14,329 bases of DNA from an uncultured Traorella sp. (GCA_945919165.1 CAMEIZ010000026.1:1-14329); one strand, 5' to 3'; numbered from the stretch's first letter, positions 6,488 to 14,110 are shown. The notes: a model not told the origin generated them from the sequence alone. Numbers and translations: made by a program.

Positions 6488-6505
6488 ATGTGAAAAAAAT
6501 AACAA
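6488..6505 (+). promoter_or_regulatory. Putative Rex (NADH-sensing repressor) operator upstream of adhE
   Basis: The 18-base ATGTGAAAAAAATAACAA fits the Rex pattern TTGTKAANNNNTTAACAA with two mismatches at conserved positions (first base and position 12). It lies directly upstream of the -35 element. Rex represses adhE-type genes in many Bacillota when NADH is low. Further TTCACAA half-site-like words occur at 6385-6391, 6418-6424 and 6525-6531, but none has a proper partner half, so only this one is called. Confidence 0.5.
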
Positions 6506-6512
6506 ATTGTTC

Positions 6513-6541
6513 TTTACAACTATTTTCACAAATGCTATCGT
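6513..6541 (+). promoter_or_regulatory. adhE: Promoter of adhE
   Basis: TTTACA (6513-6518) and TATCGT (6536-6541) are spaced by 17 bases, and TGC just before the -10 makes it an extended -10. The predicted start near 6548 leaves a leader of about 25 bases with AAGGAG (6560-6565) before ATG 6573. The 6357-6464 stretch upstream is A-rich with no gene. Confidence 0.58.
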
Positions 6542-6572
6542 ATGTCCGTAAAAAAATAAAAGGAGAATTTCA

Positions 6573-9203
6573 ATGGCAGAAGAAAAGAAAAATGTTCAAG
6601 AAGAAGTGAGTCCGGCAGTTGCAGAAGTGAATCAATTGGTATCAAATGCACTTGTAGCGCTGGATGAATTTATGAAACTCGATCAGGATCAGGTTGACTA
6701 TATCGTAGCAAAAGCATCAGTTGCAGCACTGGATCAGCATGGTGTACTGGCAATGGCAGCAATCGAAGAAACAGGCCGTGGTGTTTTTGAAGATAAGGCA
6801 ACAAAGAATCTGTTTGCCTGTGAACATGTTGTAAACAATATGCGTCATACTAGAACAGTAGGGATTATTAGTGAAAATGATGTTGACGGAATTGTTGAGA
6901 TTGCTGAACCAGTAGGTGTTGTCTGTGGTATTGTTCCAACAACAAATCCAACTTCAACAGCCATTTTTAAATCATTGATCTGTTTGAAAACAAGAAATCC
7001 AATTGTATTCTCATTCCATCCAAGTGCAGTTAATTGTTCAATTCAGGCTGCTAAGGTTGTTTATGATGCAGCTGTAGCAGCAGGAGCTCCAAAAAACTGT
7101 ATTCAGTGGATTATGAAACCAACGATGGAAGGCACAAATGCTTTAATGAATCATCCAGGTGTTTCAACGATTCTGGCAACAGGCGGAAATGCCATGGTGC
7201 GAGCTGCTTATTCATGCGGAAAACCTGCATTGGGTGTAGGAGCCGGAAATGTTCCAGCCTATGTTGAAAAAACATGTAATTTAAGACAGGCGGTAAATGA
7301 CATTGTCTTATCAAAGGCTTTTGATAACGGAATGATTTGTGCCAGTGAACAGGCTGCCATTGTAGATAAGGAAATCTATAGTGATTTTGTTAAGGAAATG
7401 AAATCCTTTGGAGTTTATTTTGTTAATAAAAAAGAAAAAGAAATGCTGGAAAAATATATGTTTGGTGTGACAGCTTATTCAAAAGATGTGGATCAAGCGA
7501 AGCTGAACAGTGTTATGGTAGGAAAGGCAGCTAAATGGATTGCCAACGAAGCAGGTTTCGATGTTCCGGAAAAGACAGTGATCTTATGTGCTGAATGTAA
7601 AGAAGTTGGACCAAATGAACCATTGACTCGTGAAAAACTATCACCGGTTTTAGCGGTATTGAAAGCTGAGACAACAGAGCAGGGTCTTGAGATGTCTGAA
7701 AAAATGGTTGAGTTTAATGGTTTGGGTCACTCTGCTGCAATTCATACTAAAAATGAAGCTCTCGCAAAAGAATTTGGTATGCGTGTGAAAGCCATTCGTG
7801 TTATTTGGAATTCTCCTTCAACATTTGGAGGAATTGGAAATGTATATAATGCTTTCTTACCATCATTGACATTGGGCTGCGGTTCTTATGGACATAATTC
7901 TGTTGGAAATAACGTAAGTGCTGTTAACTTGATCAATGTAAAACGTTTGGGGAGAAGAAATAATAATATGCAATGGTTCAAAGTTCCATCCAAAATATAT
8001 TTTGAAAGAGATTCAATCAAATATTTAAAAGATATGAGAGAAATGAATCGTGTGTTCATTGTTACTGATCGTTCAATGGTTGATTTAGGATTTGTAAATA
8101 AAGTAACAGATCAGCTTAATGCAAGAAGAAATAAAGTACAATATCAGCTGTTCTGTGATGTTGAACCAGATCCATCTATCGCAACAGTACAGCGTGGTGT
8201 TGAGGTTATGAGAAGCTTTCAGCCGGATACGATTATTGCCCTGGGCGGTGGTTCAAGCATGGATGCTGCTAAAGGAATGTGGTTGTTCTATGAACATCCT
8301 GAAGTCAACTTTGATGATCTGAAACAGAAATTTATCGATATCCGTAAACGTGCTTTCCGTTATCCTGAACTTGGAAAAAAAGCAAATTTAGTATGTATTC
8401 CAACCACCTCAGGCACAGGATCCGAAGTAACACCATTTGCTGTTATTTCAGATAAGATTGCCAATAAGAAATATCCGCTTGCTGATTATTCATTAACACC
8501 AACCATCGCCATTGTCGATCCTGCCTTTACGACAAATCTTCCAGCAAGCATTACAGCTGATACAGGAATGGATGTTTTAACACACGCCACTGAAGCTTAT
8601 GTCGCAACTTTAGCGAATGATTTTACAGATGGATTATGTCTGCAGGCTATCAAAATGGTATTTGAATATTTACCAAGAGCTGTCAAAGATGGAAAACATG
8701 ATCTGGAAGCCAGAGAAAAAATGCACAATGCCAGCTGTATTGCCGGTATGGCCTTTGCCAATGCATTCCTAGGTGTTAACCATTCATTGGCTCATAAGAT
8801 CGGAGCTGAATTCCATGTACCTCATGGACGAGCTAATGCCATTCTTTTACCGCATGTTATCCGTTACAATGGTGTAAAACCACAGAAAAATTCAGTATGG
8901 CCAAAATACAACTATTACAAGGCAGACGAAAAATATCAGGATATCGCCAAACTGTTAGGTCTTCCTGCTTCAACTCCTCAGGAAGCAGTTGAAAGCTATG
9001 CTAAGGCTTGTGCGGAATTGGGAAAAGAAGTAGGCATTAAGATGAATTTTGCGGATCAGAATATTGATGAAGCTACTTGGAAGGCTGCTGAAAGAAAGAT
9101 TGCCTTGTTAGCTTATGAAGATCAGTGCTCACCGGCTAATCCGAAACTGCCAATGGTGGATGACATGATTGAAATTCTGGAAAAAGCCTATAAAGGAAAT
9201 TAG
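6573..9203 (+). CDS. adhE: Bifunctional acetaldehyde-CoA/alcohol dehydrogenase AdhE
   Basis: An 876-residue fusion enzyme of normal length that reduces acetyl-CoA to acetaldehyde and then ethanol, using two NADH. The N-terminal aldehyde dehydrogenase half (about 1-440) carries the nucleotide-binding G-V-G-A-G-N block (221-226) and the catalytic C256 in N-G-M-I-C-A-S-E-Q. After a linker near 445-470, the iron-dependent alcohol dehydrogenase half carries G-G-G-S-S-M-D-A-A-K (558-567) and the expected metal ligands D667, H671, H737 and H751. AdhE forms spirosome filaments in the cytosol of fermenting bacteria. The codon pattern looks typical of a highly expressed gene. It stands alone between two terminators, with putative cre and Rex sites upstream. 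Confidence 0.97.
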   Translation: MAEEKKNVQEEVSPAVAEVNQLVSNALVALDEFMKLDQDQVDYIVAKASVAALDQHGVLAMAAIEETGRGVFEDKATKNLFACEHVVNNMRHTRTVGIISENDVDGIVEIAEPVGVVCGIVPTTNPTSTAIFKSLICLKTRNPIVFSFHPSAVNCSIQAAKVVYDAAVAAGAPKNCIQWIMKPTMEGTNALMNHPGVSTILATGGNAMVRAAYSCGKPALGVGAGNVPAYVEKTCNLRQAVNDIVLSKAFDNGMICASEQAAIVDKEIYSDFVKEMKSFGVYFVNKKEKEMLEKYMFGVTAYSKDVDQAKLNSVMVGKAAKWIANEAGFDVPEKTVILCAECKEVGPNEPLTREKLSPVLAVLKAETTEQGLEMSEKMVEFNGLGHSAAIHTKNEALAKEFGMRVKAIRVIWNSPSTFGGIGNVYNAFLPSLTLGCGSYGHNSVGNNVSAVNLINVKRLGRRNNNMQWFKVPSKIYFERDSIKYLKDMREMNRVFIVTDRSMVDLGFVNKVTDQLNARRNKVQYQLFCDVEPDPSIATVQRGVEVMRSFQPDTIIALGGGSSMDAAKGMWLFYEHPEVNFDDLKQKFIDIRKRAFRYPELGKKANLVCIPTTSGTGSEVTPFAVISDKIANKKYPLADYSLTPTIAIVDPAFTTNLPASITADTGMDVLTHATEAYVATLANDFTDGLCLQAIKMVFEYLPRAVKDGKHDLEAREKMHNASCIAGMAFANAFLGVNHSLAHKIGAEFHVPHGRANAILLPHVIRYNGVKPQKNSVWPKYNYYKADEKYQDIAKLLGLPASTPQEAVESYAKACAELGKEVGIKMNFADQNIDEATWKAAERKIALLAYEDQCSPANPKLPMVDDMIEILEKAYKGN

Positions 9204-9228
9204 CATACACGAATTAATATGACGAATG

Positions 9229-9265
9229 GAGATTCAAAATGGATTCAATTTTGAATCTCTTTTTT
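9229..9265 (+). terminator. adhE terminator
   Basis: GAGATTCAAAAT (9229-9240) and ATTTTGAATCTC (9248-9259) form a perfect 12-bp stem with a 7-base loop, followed by six T's (9260-9265). A second copy of the right-arm sequence occurs at 9404-9418. Confidence 0.85.
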
Positions 9266-9418
9266 AAGAATTATTTGATAATTTTTCTAATAATGGCCAA
9301 TCATTCTATCATTTTATTGGTTATTCTTCTATTTTATTAATAATGGCTGTTAAGTCATATCATATTAGATTTACACATAAGATTGTGGTGTATAGAAGTT
9401 GATTTTTGAATCTCTTTT
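9249..9418 (+). repeat. Direct repeats in the adhE-rubredoxin gap
   Basis: TTTTGAATCTCTTTT occurs at 9249-9263 (right arm of the adhE terminator) and again at 9404-9418, shortly before the rubredoxin ribosome binding site. Between them TAATAATGGC is repeated at 9288-9297 and 9338-9347, and an imperfect hairpin pairs 9292-9301 with 9316-9325 (10 pairs, two G-T). A possible rubredoxin promoter is TTTACA (9370-9375) with TATAGA (9391-9396), but the 15-base spacer is short. No other coding signal is visible here. Confidence 0.4.
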
Positions 9419-9447
9419 ATTTAAAATGAAAATGGAGGTGACCAAAG

Positions 9448-9609
9448 ATGAAAAAATATGTATGCACTGTTTGTGGTTATATTTATGATGAAGCAGTTGG
9501 TGATCCTGATAATGGAATTGCTGCAGGAACAACATTTGAGGAATTACCTGAAGACTTTGTCTGCCCTCTTTGCGGTGTCGGCAAAGATATGTTTGAAGTA
9601 AGTGAATAG
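9448..9609 (+). CDS. Rubredoxin
   Basis: A 53-residue protein with the two rubredoxin iron-binding loops C6-T-V-C9-G-Y and C39-P-L-C42-G, plus the conserved Y-x-Y-D/x-P-x-x-G core and aromatic residues. Four cysteines hold one iron. It shuttles single electrons in the cytosol, in anaerobes typically to superoxide reductase, rubrerythrin or flavodiiron proteins that remove oxygen and peroxide. None of those partners is in this window. GGAGGTGA (9434-9441) lies six bases before ATG 9448, a strong initiation site. Length is the family norm. It is a monocistronic gene between the adhE terminator and the hairpin at 9685-9712. Confidence 0.96.
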   Translation: MKKYVCTVCGYIYDEAVGDPDNGIAAGTTFEELPEDFVCPLCGVGKDMFEVSE

Positions 9610-9684
9610 TTGCGCAAAAGTTGCCTGTATTTACTTGGCAATCTCTATTTGCTTTCAAAAGATGGTATCAGAATTGAAACGCGG

Positions 9685-9712
9685 AGGACTTATGCATCAA
9701 TAAGTCCTTTTT
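9685..9712 (+). terminator. Terminator downstream of rubredoxin
   Basis: AGGACTTA (9685-9692) pairs perfectly with TAAGTCCT (9701-9708) around an 8-base loop, followed by a T-run to 9712. It is 76 bases after the rubredoxin stop, and the sequence in between (9610-9684) has its own pairing: TTGCC (9621-9625) with GGCAA (9637-9641), and TTTCAA (9653-9658) with TTGAAA (9674-9679). From 9713 to 9840 the DNA is AT-rich with nothing I can assign. Confidence 0.78.
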
Positions 9713-9844
9713 ATTATGAAATCGTAAAGATTTAAATATTATTTTGAAGAGATTTATTATGAGTTTATTTTTATCAATTAAGATTTATGTGAAATTAAAT
9801 AATTTGTAAAAACATAACATTTTATGGGAATTCTTTTGAAGATA

Positions 9845-9853
9845 TGTTAGAAT
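9845..9853 (+). promoter_or_regulatory. Extended -10 promoter of the FUSC/ArAE-like gene, possibly leaderless
   Basis: TGT followed by TAGAAT (9848-9853) ends 7 bases before ATG 9861. The expected transcription start is within one or two bases of the start codon, and no ribosome binding site exists. The -35 region is poor. This is the third case of this arrangement in the window. Confidence 0.5.
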
Positions 9854-9860
9854 AAAGCTC

Positions 9861-10658
9861 ATGGAAAAAATATTTGGGTTAAGAACGATGAAAACAGCTC
9901 TTGCTGTTACAATATCTGTCTTAGTTGGTAATTTTCTAAATATGGAATATCCGTTTTTTATCGCTATGACAGCTATTATTTCTATGGATAAGACGATGTC
10001 GAGTTCAATGAAAATGGGAAAGAATCGTATATTGGGGACTTTTATAGGGGCTTTGATTGGTGTATTGCTATCTTATATTGACAGAGGGAATGCATTATTA
10101 TGTGGATGTGGTATGATCATCTTAATTATGGTTTGTAATGCGTTTCATCTTCAGGGAAGTATTACAATTGGCGGTATTGTCATGATGGCAATTATGATTC
10201 ATACTGATAAGACACCTATTTTTTATGGCTTCCATCGTACCTTAGATACTTGTATTGGAGCCAGTATATCATTTGCTGTCAATGCTTTAATTGCTCCTTA
10301 TACAAATATCAAAAGATTGGATGAAATGACTATTCGTTTATGGGATCAGACTGATCAGTTGATTTTAGCTCTTCAGCAAAAGAAAACAGTTGATTCAGAA
10401 TCGGTGAAAAAAGATATGGAAGCGATTCAGTATGAATTAAAGCTTTATGAAAATGAGTATCTTTTGAATAGTAAAAAAGAACGAGTTGAGAAGCTGCAAA
10501 AGCATTATGATATGGCACAGCGTTTATTATTGGAACTAGAAATATTGGAAACGATTGATACAGAAAAAGATGAAATCGTCTTTAATTATCATATCCAAAA
10601 AGCTTTGGATATATATAATTGTTATGTGAAAGGATTTCAGATTCAACATGAAGAATGA
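9861..10658 (+). CDS. Aromatic acid exporter family (FUSC/ArAE-like) membrane protein
   Basis: A 265-residue protein whose N-terminal 150 residues form about four to six hydrophobic helices with small-residue motifs and the R-I-L-G-T-x-I-G-A-x-I-G-x-L pattern (around 56-69) seen in aromatic acid exporter (ArAE_1, formerly DUF939) and FUSC proteins. The C-terminal 110 residues are soluble, charged and probably coiled coil (about 156-250). It sits in the cytoplasmic membrane; the transported compound is unknown and export activity is inferred only from family. ATG 9861 has no ribosome binding site, but the frame has no better start and the promoter lies directly upstream. A terminator begins at its stop codon. 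Confidence 0.78.
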   Translation: MEKIFGLRTMKTALAVTISVLVGNFLNMEYPFFIAMTAIISMDKTMSSSMKMGKNRILGTFIGALIGVLLSYIDRGNALLCGCGMIILIMVCNAFHLQGSITIGGIVMMAIMIHTDKTPIFYGFHRTLDTCIGASISFAVNALIAPYTNIKRLDEMTIRLWDQTDQLILALQQKKTVDSESVKKDMEAIQYELKLYENEYLLNSKKERVEKLQKHYDMAQRLLLELEILETIDTEKDEIVFNYHIQKALDIYNCYVKGFQIQHEE

Positions 10659-10683
10659 GACGGATAGACGATATCCGTCTTTT
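10658..10683 (+). terminator. Terminator of the FUSC/ArAE-like gene
   Basis: AGACGGATA (10658-10666) pairs perfectly with TATCCGTCT (10672-10680) around a 5-base loop, followed by a short T-run of four. The stem starts at the last base of the TGA stop codon. Confidence 0.7.
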
Positions 10684-10702
10684 CGAATGGTTATCTTTTC
10701 GG

Positions 10703-10708
10703 TATAAT
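10703..10708 (+). promoter_or_regulatory. Promoter -10 of the Cof-type phosphatase gene
   Basis: A perfect TATAAT lies 16 bases before ATG 10725. The predicted start near 10715 gives a very short leader that holds only AGAGG (10714-10718) as ribosome binding site. The -35 region (about 10680-10685) overlaps the T-run of the preceding terminator and is weak. Confidence 0.5.
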
Positions 10709-10724
10709 AAGAAAGAGGTATAAG

Positions 10725-11501
10725 ATGAAAAAGTATTGTTTTTGTTTTGATATTGATGGAACTTTGCTTCCTGGGAATCATAAGATTTCAATTTCTACAA
10801 TTCAGGCTATCAAAAATCTTCAACAGAAAGGTCATAAGGTGATGATTGCTACAGGCAGAAATTATAGATCTGTTTTGGGAACTCATTTATTAGATGATAT
10901 CAAATGGGATGGTTTGGTTTTAAATAATGGTCAGTGTATTTTAAATGAGAAATATGATGTTATTTATGTAGAGGCATTCGATGATAAAACTGTTAGAAGT
11001 ATTATTGAAGTGACTCAAAAAGAAGGATTGGTTTGTTCATTAGAAAAAGTATTTGAATGGTTTACGATTCAACCGCCTAATGAAGATGTTCGAATTACTC
11101 ATGAGTTTTTTCATGAAGTTATGCCATCACAGGGAAAATATGAAAAGGATATGGAAATTGTGATGGCGATTGCGTATGCACCAAAGGGATATAATTATGA
11201 ACCTTATCGATCAATTGAAGGAATCACGGTAAATCCTGGAAACAGTCATTATGCTGATTTGGTAAAAAAGGGATGTCATAAATATAAGGGTATTGAAAAA
11301 TGTTTAAAATATTTTGATATTTATGATACAGTCTGTTTTGGGGATGGCAGTAATGATCTTGATATGATTCAAAATGCCACAATAGGTATTGCGATGGGAC
11401 AGGGAATTGATGAATTGAAAAAATGTGCCGATTTTGTAACCAAAAGCTGTGATGAGGATGGAATCGTGTATGCTTTAAAACACTTTGGTTTTATAGAGTA
11501 A
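10725..11501 (+). CDS. Cof-type HAD-IIB family phosphatase
   Basis: A 258-residue cytoplasmic HAD phosphatase of subclass IIB (Cof/YbjI/YidA type). Motif I is F-D9-I-D11-G-T, motif II is I-A-T43-G-R-N, motif III is K188 in Y-K-G-I, and motif IV is G-D207-G-S-N-D211-L-D-M. The C2b cap lies roughly between residues 80 and 180. The C-terminal A-M-G-Q-G-I-D-E-L-K block and the end of the protein fit the family. Members remove phosphate from sugar phosphates, flavin or pyridoxal phosphate; the substrate here cannot be assigned. The start is fixed by AAGAGG at 10713-10718. It is a single-gene unit, convergent with glnN. Confidence 0.9.
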   Translation: MKKYCFCFDIDGTLLPGNHKISISTIQAIKNLQQKGHKVMIATGRNYRSVLGTHLLDDIKWDGLVLNNGQCILNEKYDVIYVEAFDDKTVRSIIEVTQKEGLVCSLEKVFEWFTIQPPNEDVRITHEFFHEVMPSQGKYEKDMEIVMAIAYAPKGYNYEPYRSIEGITVNPGNSHYADLVKKGCHKYKGIEKCLKYFDIYDTVCFGDGSNDLDMIQNATIGIAMGQGIDELKKCADFVTKSCDEDGIVYALKHFGFIE

Positions 11502-11529
11502 ATAAGCTGCAGATTTTCTGCAGCTTATT
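11501..11529. terminator. Bidirectional terminator between the Cof phosphatase and glnN
   Basis: AATAAGCTGCAG (11501-11512) and CTGCAGCTTATT (11518-11529) form a perfect 12-bp stem with a 5-base loop. It starts at the last base of the phosphatase TAA and ends one base before the glnN stop (11531-11533, minus). The flanking T-runs are weak on both strands, so stem strength must do the work. Confidence 0.7.
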
Positions 11530-11530
11530 G

Positions 11531-13621
11531 TTATTCGGTATAGAGAATATCGGTATAATCTGGCATTGGCCAGTATTTTTTTGGTGTGATTGTTTCAAGT
11601 TCATCTACAATTGTTCTAAGTTCATTCATACAAGTTAATATTGTAGTTGAATACGCTTTGCCTTTTTCTTCAAACGTAGTCAGATGAAGTACTTTTTCGG
11701 TTTCTTTTTCTAATTTTTTCATGGCTTCTGACATTTTTTCGGTTAATTGATCCATGGAAGTTAGCTTTTCTATTTCAACATGGCAGTCAAAAGAAGAACT
11801 AACCGCTTTTTTGTTTATAATGATTTGTGTTAAATCATTTTGAGCTTCCAAAATGGCAGGAAGAAGTAATTTATTTGCCATGTCCAGCATTGTTTTTGCT
11901 TCAATGCGAATCGTTTTGCAGTAGTTTTCATAGAGAATTTCTTTTCTGGAATATAATTCATTCACGCTTAAAATTTTATGCTTTGTGAACAGATGAATGT
12001 TTTTTTCACTTGTGTAATAAGGAAGAGCATCAATTGTAGTTTTCAGATTCAGTAAACCTCTTTTCTCTGCTTCTTTTACCCATTCATCCGTGTAACCATT
12101 ACCGGAGAAAATAATTCTTTTATGATTTCGAATGGTATCTTTAATTAAGTCATTTAGAGCGGTATGAAAATCAGAGGCATTTTCAAGAATATCAGCAAAC
12201 TGCATTAATTCTTCAGCTACAATGGTATTCAGCATGAAATTTGGACAGCCGACAGACAAAGAGCTTCCCAGCATACGGAATTCAAATTTATTTCCGGTAA
12301 AGGCAAAAGGAGAAGTACGGTTTCTATCAGTTGTATCTTTTGGAAAGCTTGGTAAAATATCAACACCAATTTCCATAACTTTATTGAATTTCTGATTATA
12401 AGGAACTCCTTTATCAATTGCTTCAAGAATACCATTTAATTCATCACCTAAATGGATGGAAAGAATGGCCGGAGGTGCTTCATTAGCACCTAAACGATGG
12501 TCATTGCTGGCAGTTGCAACACAAAGACGCAATAAATCCTGATATTCATCAACACCTTTGATCAAAGCAGCCAGGATCAGCAGAAACTGTGCATTTTCGG
12601 CAGGTGATTCTCCAGGCTCTAACAGATTTATTCCGGTATTCGTTGACATGGACCAGTTATTATGTTTGCCGCTTCCATTAATTCCTTCAAATGGTTTTTC
12701 ATGAAGGAGGCATCGAAATCCATGCTTTAAGGCCACTTTTTTCATGAATTCCATGGTTAATTGATTATGATCGGTCGCTGTATTGCTGGTTGTAAAAATC
12801 GGTGCCAGTTCAACCTGACGCGGAGCCACTTCTTTGTGTTCTGTTTTAGCCAGAATGCCAAGTTTCCAGAGCTCATCATCAAGGTCTCTCATGAAGGCAG
12901 TTACTCTTTTATCAAGCATGCCGAAATAATGGTCATCCATTTCCTGACCTTTCGGTGGCAGAGCACCATATAGTGTACGACCACATAATTTCAGATCTTC
13001 ACGCTGTTCATATAATTTTGAATCAATCAGAAAGTATTCTTGTTCACATCCGACGGTTGTTGTAACACGAGTTACATCATCATGACCAAACAATTTTAAA
13101 ATACGCAGAGCTTGATCATTAATTGCCTGCATTGAGCGCAAAAGCGGAGTTTTCTTATCAAGAGAGCTTCCGTCATAAGAACAGAAAATGCTGGGAATAC
13201 AGAGCGTTTGATCTTTTATAAAAGCATAGCTGGTAGGATCCCAGGTTGTATAGCCTCTGGCTTCAAAGGTAGCTCTTAATCCACCATTAGGAAAACTTGA
13301 AGCATCTGGTTCTCCTTTAATCAGTTCTTTACCTGAAAATTCCAGAATGATTCCTTTGTTGCCATCCGGCATAATAAAGCTGTCATGTTTTTCAGCAGTG
13401 ATGCCGGTCATTGGCTGAAACCAGTGAGTATAGTGAGTGACGCCTTTTTCGATTGCCCAATCCTTCATGGCATTTGCCACAGTATTAGCAACATTACCAT
13501 CGAGTGTTTTTCCTTCAAGTATTGTTGCTTTCAGCTTTTTAAAGACATCTTTTGGCAGTTTGTCCTGCATTACAGATTCATTGAATACTAGGCTTTCAAA
13601 TGTATCCTGAATTTTTGTCAT
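11531..13621 (-). CDS. glnN: Type III glutamine synthetase (GSIII, GlnN)
   Basis: A 696-residue enzyme that makes glutamine from glutamate, ammonia and ATP, and so is the entry point of ammonia assimilation. Its length is that of the large GSIII class, against about 440-470 for GSI. Visible catalytic regions are G-C-E193-Q-E195-Y-F-L (metal-binding glutamates), E-V-A-P-R-Q-V-E-L-A-P (264-274), N-G-S-G-K-H-N-N-W-S (315-324, ammonia/glutamate site) and D-R-N-R-T-S-P-F-A-F-T-G (432-443). The C-terminal 200 residues are the helical GSIII-specific region. AAAGGAG lies six bases before the ATG at 13621. It is the only nitrogen-assimilation gene here, with its own promoter and a structured leader. 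Confidence 0.96.
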   Translation of the reverse strand: MTKIQDTFESLVFNESVMQDKLPKDVFKKLKATILEGKTLDGNVANTVANAMKDWAIEKGVTHYTHWFQPMTGITAEKHDSFIMPDGNKGIILEFSGKELIKGEPDASSFPNGGLRATFEARGYTTWDPTSYAFIKDQTLCIPSIFCSYDGSSLDKKTPLLRSMQAINDQALRILKLFGHDDVTRVTTTVGCEQEYFLIDSKLYEQREDLKLCGRTLYGALPPKGQEMDDHYFGMLDKRVTAFMRDLDDELWKLGILAKTEHKEVAPRQVELAPIFTTSNTATDHNQLTMEFMKKVALKHGFRCLLHEKPFEGINGSGKHNNWSMSTNTGINLLEPGESPAENAQFLLILAALIKGVDEYQDLLRLCVATASNDHRLGANEAPPAILSIHLGDELNGILEAIDKGVPYNQKFNKVMEIGVDILPSFPKDTTDRNRTSPFAFTGNKFEFRMLGSSLSVGCPNFMLNTIVAEELMQFADILENASDFHTALNDLIKDTIRNHKRIIFSGNGYTDEWVKEAEKRGLLNLKTTIDALPYYTSEKNIHLFTKHKILSVNELYSRKEILYENYCKTIRIEAKTMLDMANKLLLPAILEAQNDLTQIIINKKAVSSSFDCHVEIEKLTSMDQLTEKMSEAMKKLEKETEKVLHLTTFEEKGKAYSTTILTCMNELRTIVDELETITPKKYWPMPDYTDILYTE

Positions 13622-13639
13622 AGTGCTCTCCTTTAAATG

Positions 13640-13674
13640 AAAAAAGTGCTAAAATTCGTTCATGATTAGCACTT
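13640..13674 (-). promoter_or_regulatory. Terminator-like hairpin in the glnN leader (candidate attenuator)
   Basis: On the minus strand AAGTGCTAA (13674-13666) pairs with TTAGCACTT (13652-13644) around a 13-base loop, and the stem runs into six T's (13645-13640). It lies between the predicted glnN transcription start (about 13681) and its ribosome binding site, so it would stop most transcripts unless overcome. A second copy of the right-arm core, AGCACT (13627-13622), forms the exact spacer between AAAGGAG and the start codon and could pair with the same left arm. Termination or antitermination control is inferred. An ANTAR-type regulator is one known precedent for clostridial glutamine synthetase genes. 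Confidence 0.6.
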
Positions 13675-13687
13675 AATTGATATGTGT

Positions 13688-13716
13688 ATTATAAAATTCA
13701 AGTCAAGGGTTGTCAA
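13688..13716 (-). promoter_or_regulatory. glnN: Consensus promoter of glnN
   Basis: On the minus strand a perfect TTGACA (13716-13711) and a perfect TATAAT (13693-13688) are separated by 17 bases. This is the strongest promoter in the window by sequence, which makes the terminator-like hairpin just downstream more meaningful. Upstream, 13717-13774 is AT-rich with a TTTGATCAAA palindrome (13754-13763) and a possible weak terminator for the membrane protein gene. Confidence 0.8.
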
Positions 13717-13774
13717 TAAAAAACTTTTAAGGTTTTGATTTGTTTTTTTCTTTTTTGATCAAAGCTTTTTCATT

Positions 13775-14110
13775 TTATTCTTTGGGCATTTTTTTAAGAA
13801 TTCTGTGAAGAATACTTCCGATCATAACACCAATGAGTGAAGCCACAAAATACCAGGCGGTGTGGATAAAAGCTGATTGATTATAATAGATTAAAACTGT
13901 CGGAAGAAAAAGAATTGCGACAGCAACCGGATAAAGATATTTGATTTTGTTATTTGATATACCGGTTATGATGAGAGAAAGCAAAAATGTAAACAACAGC
14001 ATGAAGAAAACCAAACCCATGCTATCTGTAGGCCCGGCAAACAGCGGGAATATATAAAACATCAAAAATTGAACAACAAGCACGCAACATTCATATAAAT
14101 ATTTTAACAT
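13775..14110 (-). CDS. Small four-helix membrane protein of unknown function
   Basis: A 111-residue protein that I do not recognise. It has four hydrophobic segments (about residues 7-24, 29-50, 57-75 and 83-102) and a basic, probably cytoplasmic C-terminal tail ending H-R-I-L-K-K-M-P-K-E. No catalytic motif is visible. The start is supported by AAGGAGAG directly upstream of ATG 14110. It follows the S24-type repressor gene by 18 bases on the same strand and is probably cotranscribed with it, which hints at a role tied to that regulator. Confidence 0.75.
   Translation of the reverse strand: MLKYLYECCVLVVQFLMFYIFPLFAGPTDSMGLVFFMLLFTFLLSLIITGISNNKIKYLYPVAVAILFLPTVLIYYNQSAFIHTAWYFVASLIGVMIGSILHRILKKMPKE

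Noticed and set aside
9610..9617. TTGCGCAA palindrome overlapping the end of rubredoxin
   Set aside because: Short, single and not placed at a promoter, so no operator call is justified.
9371..9658. Minus-strand open frame of 95 codons across the rubredoxin gene
   Set aside because: It runs antisense to rubredoxin, whose cysteine motifs and ribosome binding site are unambiguous; composition is that of a shadow.
9759..9809. 16-codon open frame with a weak upstream purine stretch
   Set aside because: Too short and AT-driven, with no domain or conserved context; indistinguishable from chance.
13754..13763. TTTGATCAAA perfect palindrome between glnN and the membrane protein gene
   Set aside because: A 10-base AT-rich palindrome in a homopolymer-rich gap is expected by chance; no second copy near a promoter was seen.
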